NCBI GenBank assembly: GCA_934272845.1
Contig: CAKQSF010000024.1
Coordinates: 1-23,961, forward strand
Origin: an uncultured Prevotella sp.
Lineage (GTDB): Bacteria > Bacteroidota > Bacteroidia > Bacteroidales > Bacteroidaceae
Direction: 5' to 3'
Length of the DNA: 23,961 nucleotides
Below, piece by piece: positions 23,439-23,961 of this stretch; position 1 is the first letter of the stretch, and each line of letters opens with the position of its first letter. The notes beneath the pieces are model-generated. The model saw only the letters and a program-made list of their open reading frames with translations. It searched no databases and was not told the DNA's origin. A program made the position numbers and the translations under genes.

Positions 23439-23961
23439 ATGAATACATTATTCGACAAAATCTGGGACGCTCACGTTATTCAGAACGTAGAGGATGGTCC
23501 TACACAGTTGTATATAGACCGCCTCTACGCTCATGAGGTAACAAGTCCACAGGCTTTTGACACTCTGCGTGACAAAGGTATTAAGGTATTCCGTCCTGAC
23601 CACGTTATCGCTATGCCTGACCACAACACTCCTTCTGACCAGCAGGAGGTTATCAACGACCCTGTAGGCCGTAAGCAGGTGGAGACTCTGAAGGCTAACT
23701 GCGCAGAGTTTGGCATCAAGCACTTTACTATGGGCACTAAGGACAACGGTATCATACACGTTGTGGGTCCTGAGAAGGCTCTCTCTCTTCCTGGCATGAC
23801 TATCGTTTGTGGCGACTCTCACACCTCTACTCACGGTGCCGTTGGTGCTATCGCTATGGGTATCGGTACCTCTGAGGTAGCACAGGTATTGGCTTCTGAG
23901 TGCATTCTGCAATCTAAGCCTAAGACAATGCGCATCAACGTGGAAGGCGAACTGCCAAAGG
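23439..23961 (+). CDS. leuC: 3-isopropylmalate dehydratase large subunit LeuC (5' part, runs off the window)
   Basis: This is the large subunit of isopropylmalate isomerase, an aconitase-family [4Fe-4S] enzyme that converts 2- to 3-isopropylmalate with LeuD. About 174 residues are visible. The reading [20 protein letters not shown] starts at the ATG at 23439, and [13 protein letters not shown] and [19 protein letters not shown] followed by [12 protein letters not shown] are clear LeuC blocks with the catalytic-site Asp-His and Ser residues. The Fe-S cysteines lie in the missing C-terminal part. It follows leuA by 35 bp in the same operon; leuD and leuB probably follow outside the window. No break is seen in the visible part. 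Confidence 0.95.
   Translation, partial: MNTLFDKIWDAHVIQNVEDGPTQLYIDRLYAHEVTSPQAFDTLRDKGIKVFRPDHVIAMPDHNTPSDQQEVINDPVGRKQVETLKANCAEFGIKHFTMGTKDNGIIHVVGPEKALSLPGMTIVCGDSHTSTHGAVGAIAMGIGTSEVAQVLASECILQSKPKTMRINVEGELPK

Overview
The window looks like chromosomal DNA from a Bacteroidota bacterium, most likely a Prevotella-like Bacteroidales. The evidence is repeated TAnnTTTG -7 promoter boxes (TAATTTTG at 11538, 12439 and 18493; TATCTTTG at 21631), a lack of Shine-Dalgarno sequences, a Bacteroidota-type lipoprotein signal on the polyamine-binding protein, and the gene families present. This assignment rests on sequence style and recognised families; no search was run.

Left part (1-11457). A 66-bp tandem repeat array enters from the left edge. 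Eight genes follow, all transcribed leftward from about 11457 to 408: an outer-membrane beta-barrel with a plug-like N-terminus, an NhaC-type Na+/H+ antiporter, a PutP-type Na+/proline symporter, an FAD-dependent oxidoreductase, and a polyamine ABC importer in the order potA, potB, potC, potD. A MITE-like element with inverted repeats separates potA from potB. A 17-bp hairpin lies just before the likely start of nhaC. A HAD phosphatase gene diverges from the outer-membrane gene at 11576.

Middle part (12173-21445). This is an accessory, defence-rich segment with repeats and sharp changes in base composition. It holds a ribbon-helix-helix antitoxin followed by the internally deleted remains of its YoeB/Txe-like toxin, and then a strongly structured non-coding element whose arms can pair in two mutually exclusive ways. 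Next come a complete Type III restriction-modification system (mod and res), whose mod has an AT-rich, probably exchanged, recognition region, and an HTH-ImmA/IrrE metallopeptidase protein with a clear promoter. A probable small RNA lies on the minus strand (about 19655-19757). The segment ends with a compact three-gene unit: a DUF4417-like protein, a small basic histidine-rich protein beginning MGSRG, and a small acidic protein. The basic/acidic pair is the best candidate here for an undescribed effector-immunity or defence module.

Right part (21446-23961). A leucine biosynthesis operon begins: promoter, a 27-residue leader peptide with four consecutive Leu codons, overlapping 1:2, 2:3 and 3:4 RNA pairings ending in an intrinsic terminator, then leuA and the start of leuC. 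This is the layout of classical ribosome-mediated transcription attenuation, and the sequence supports it in detail.
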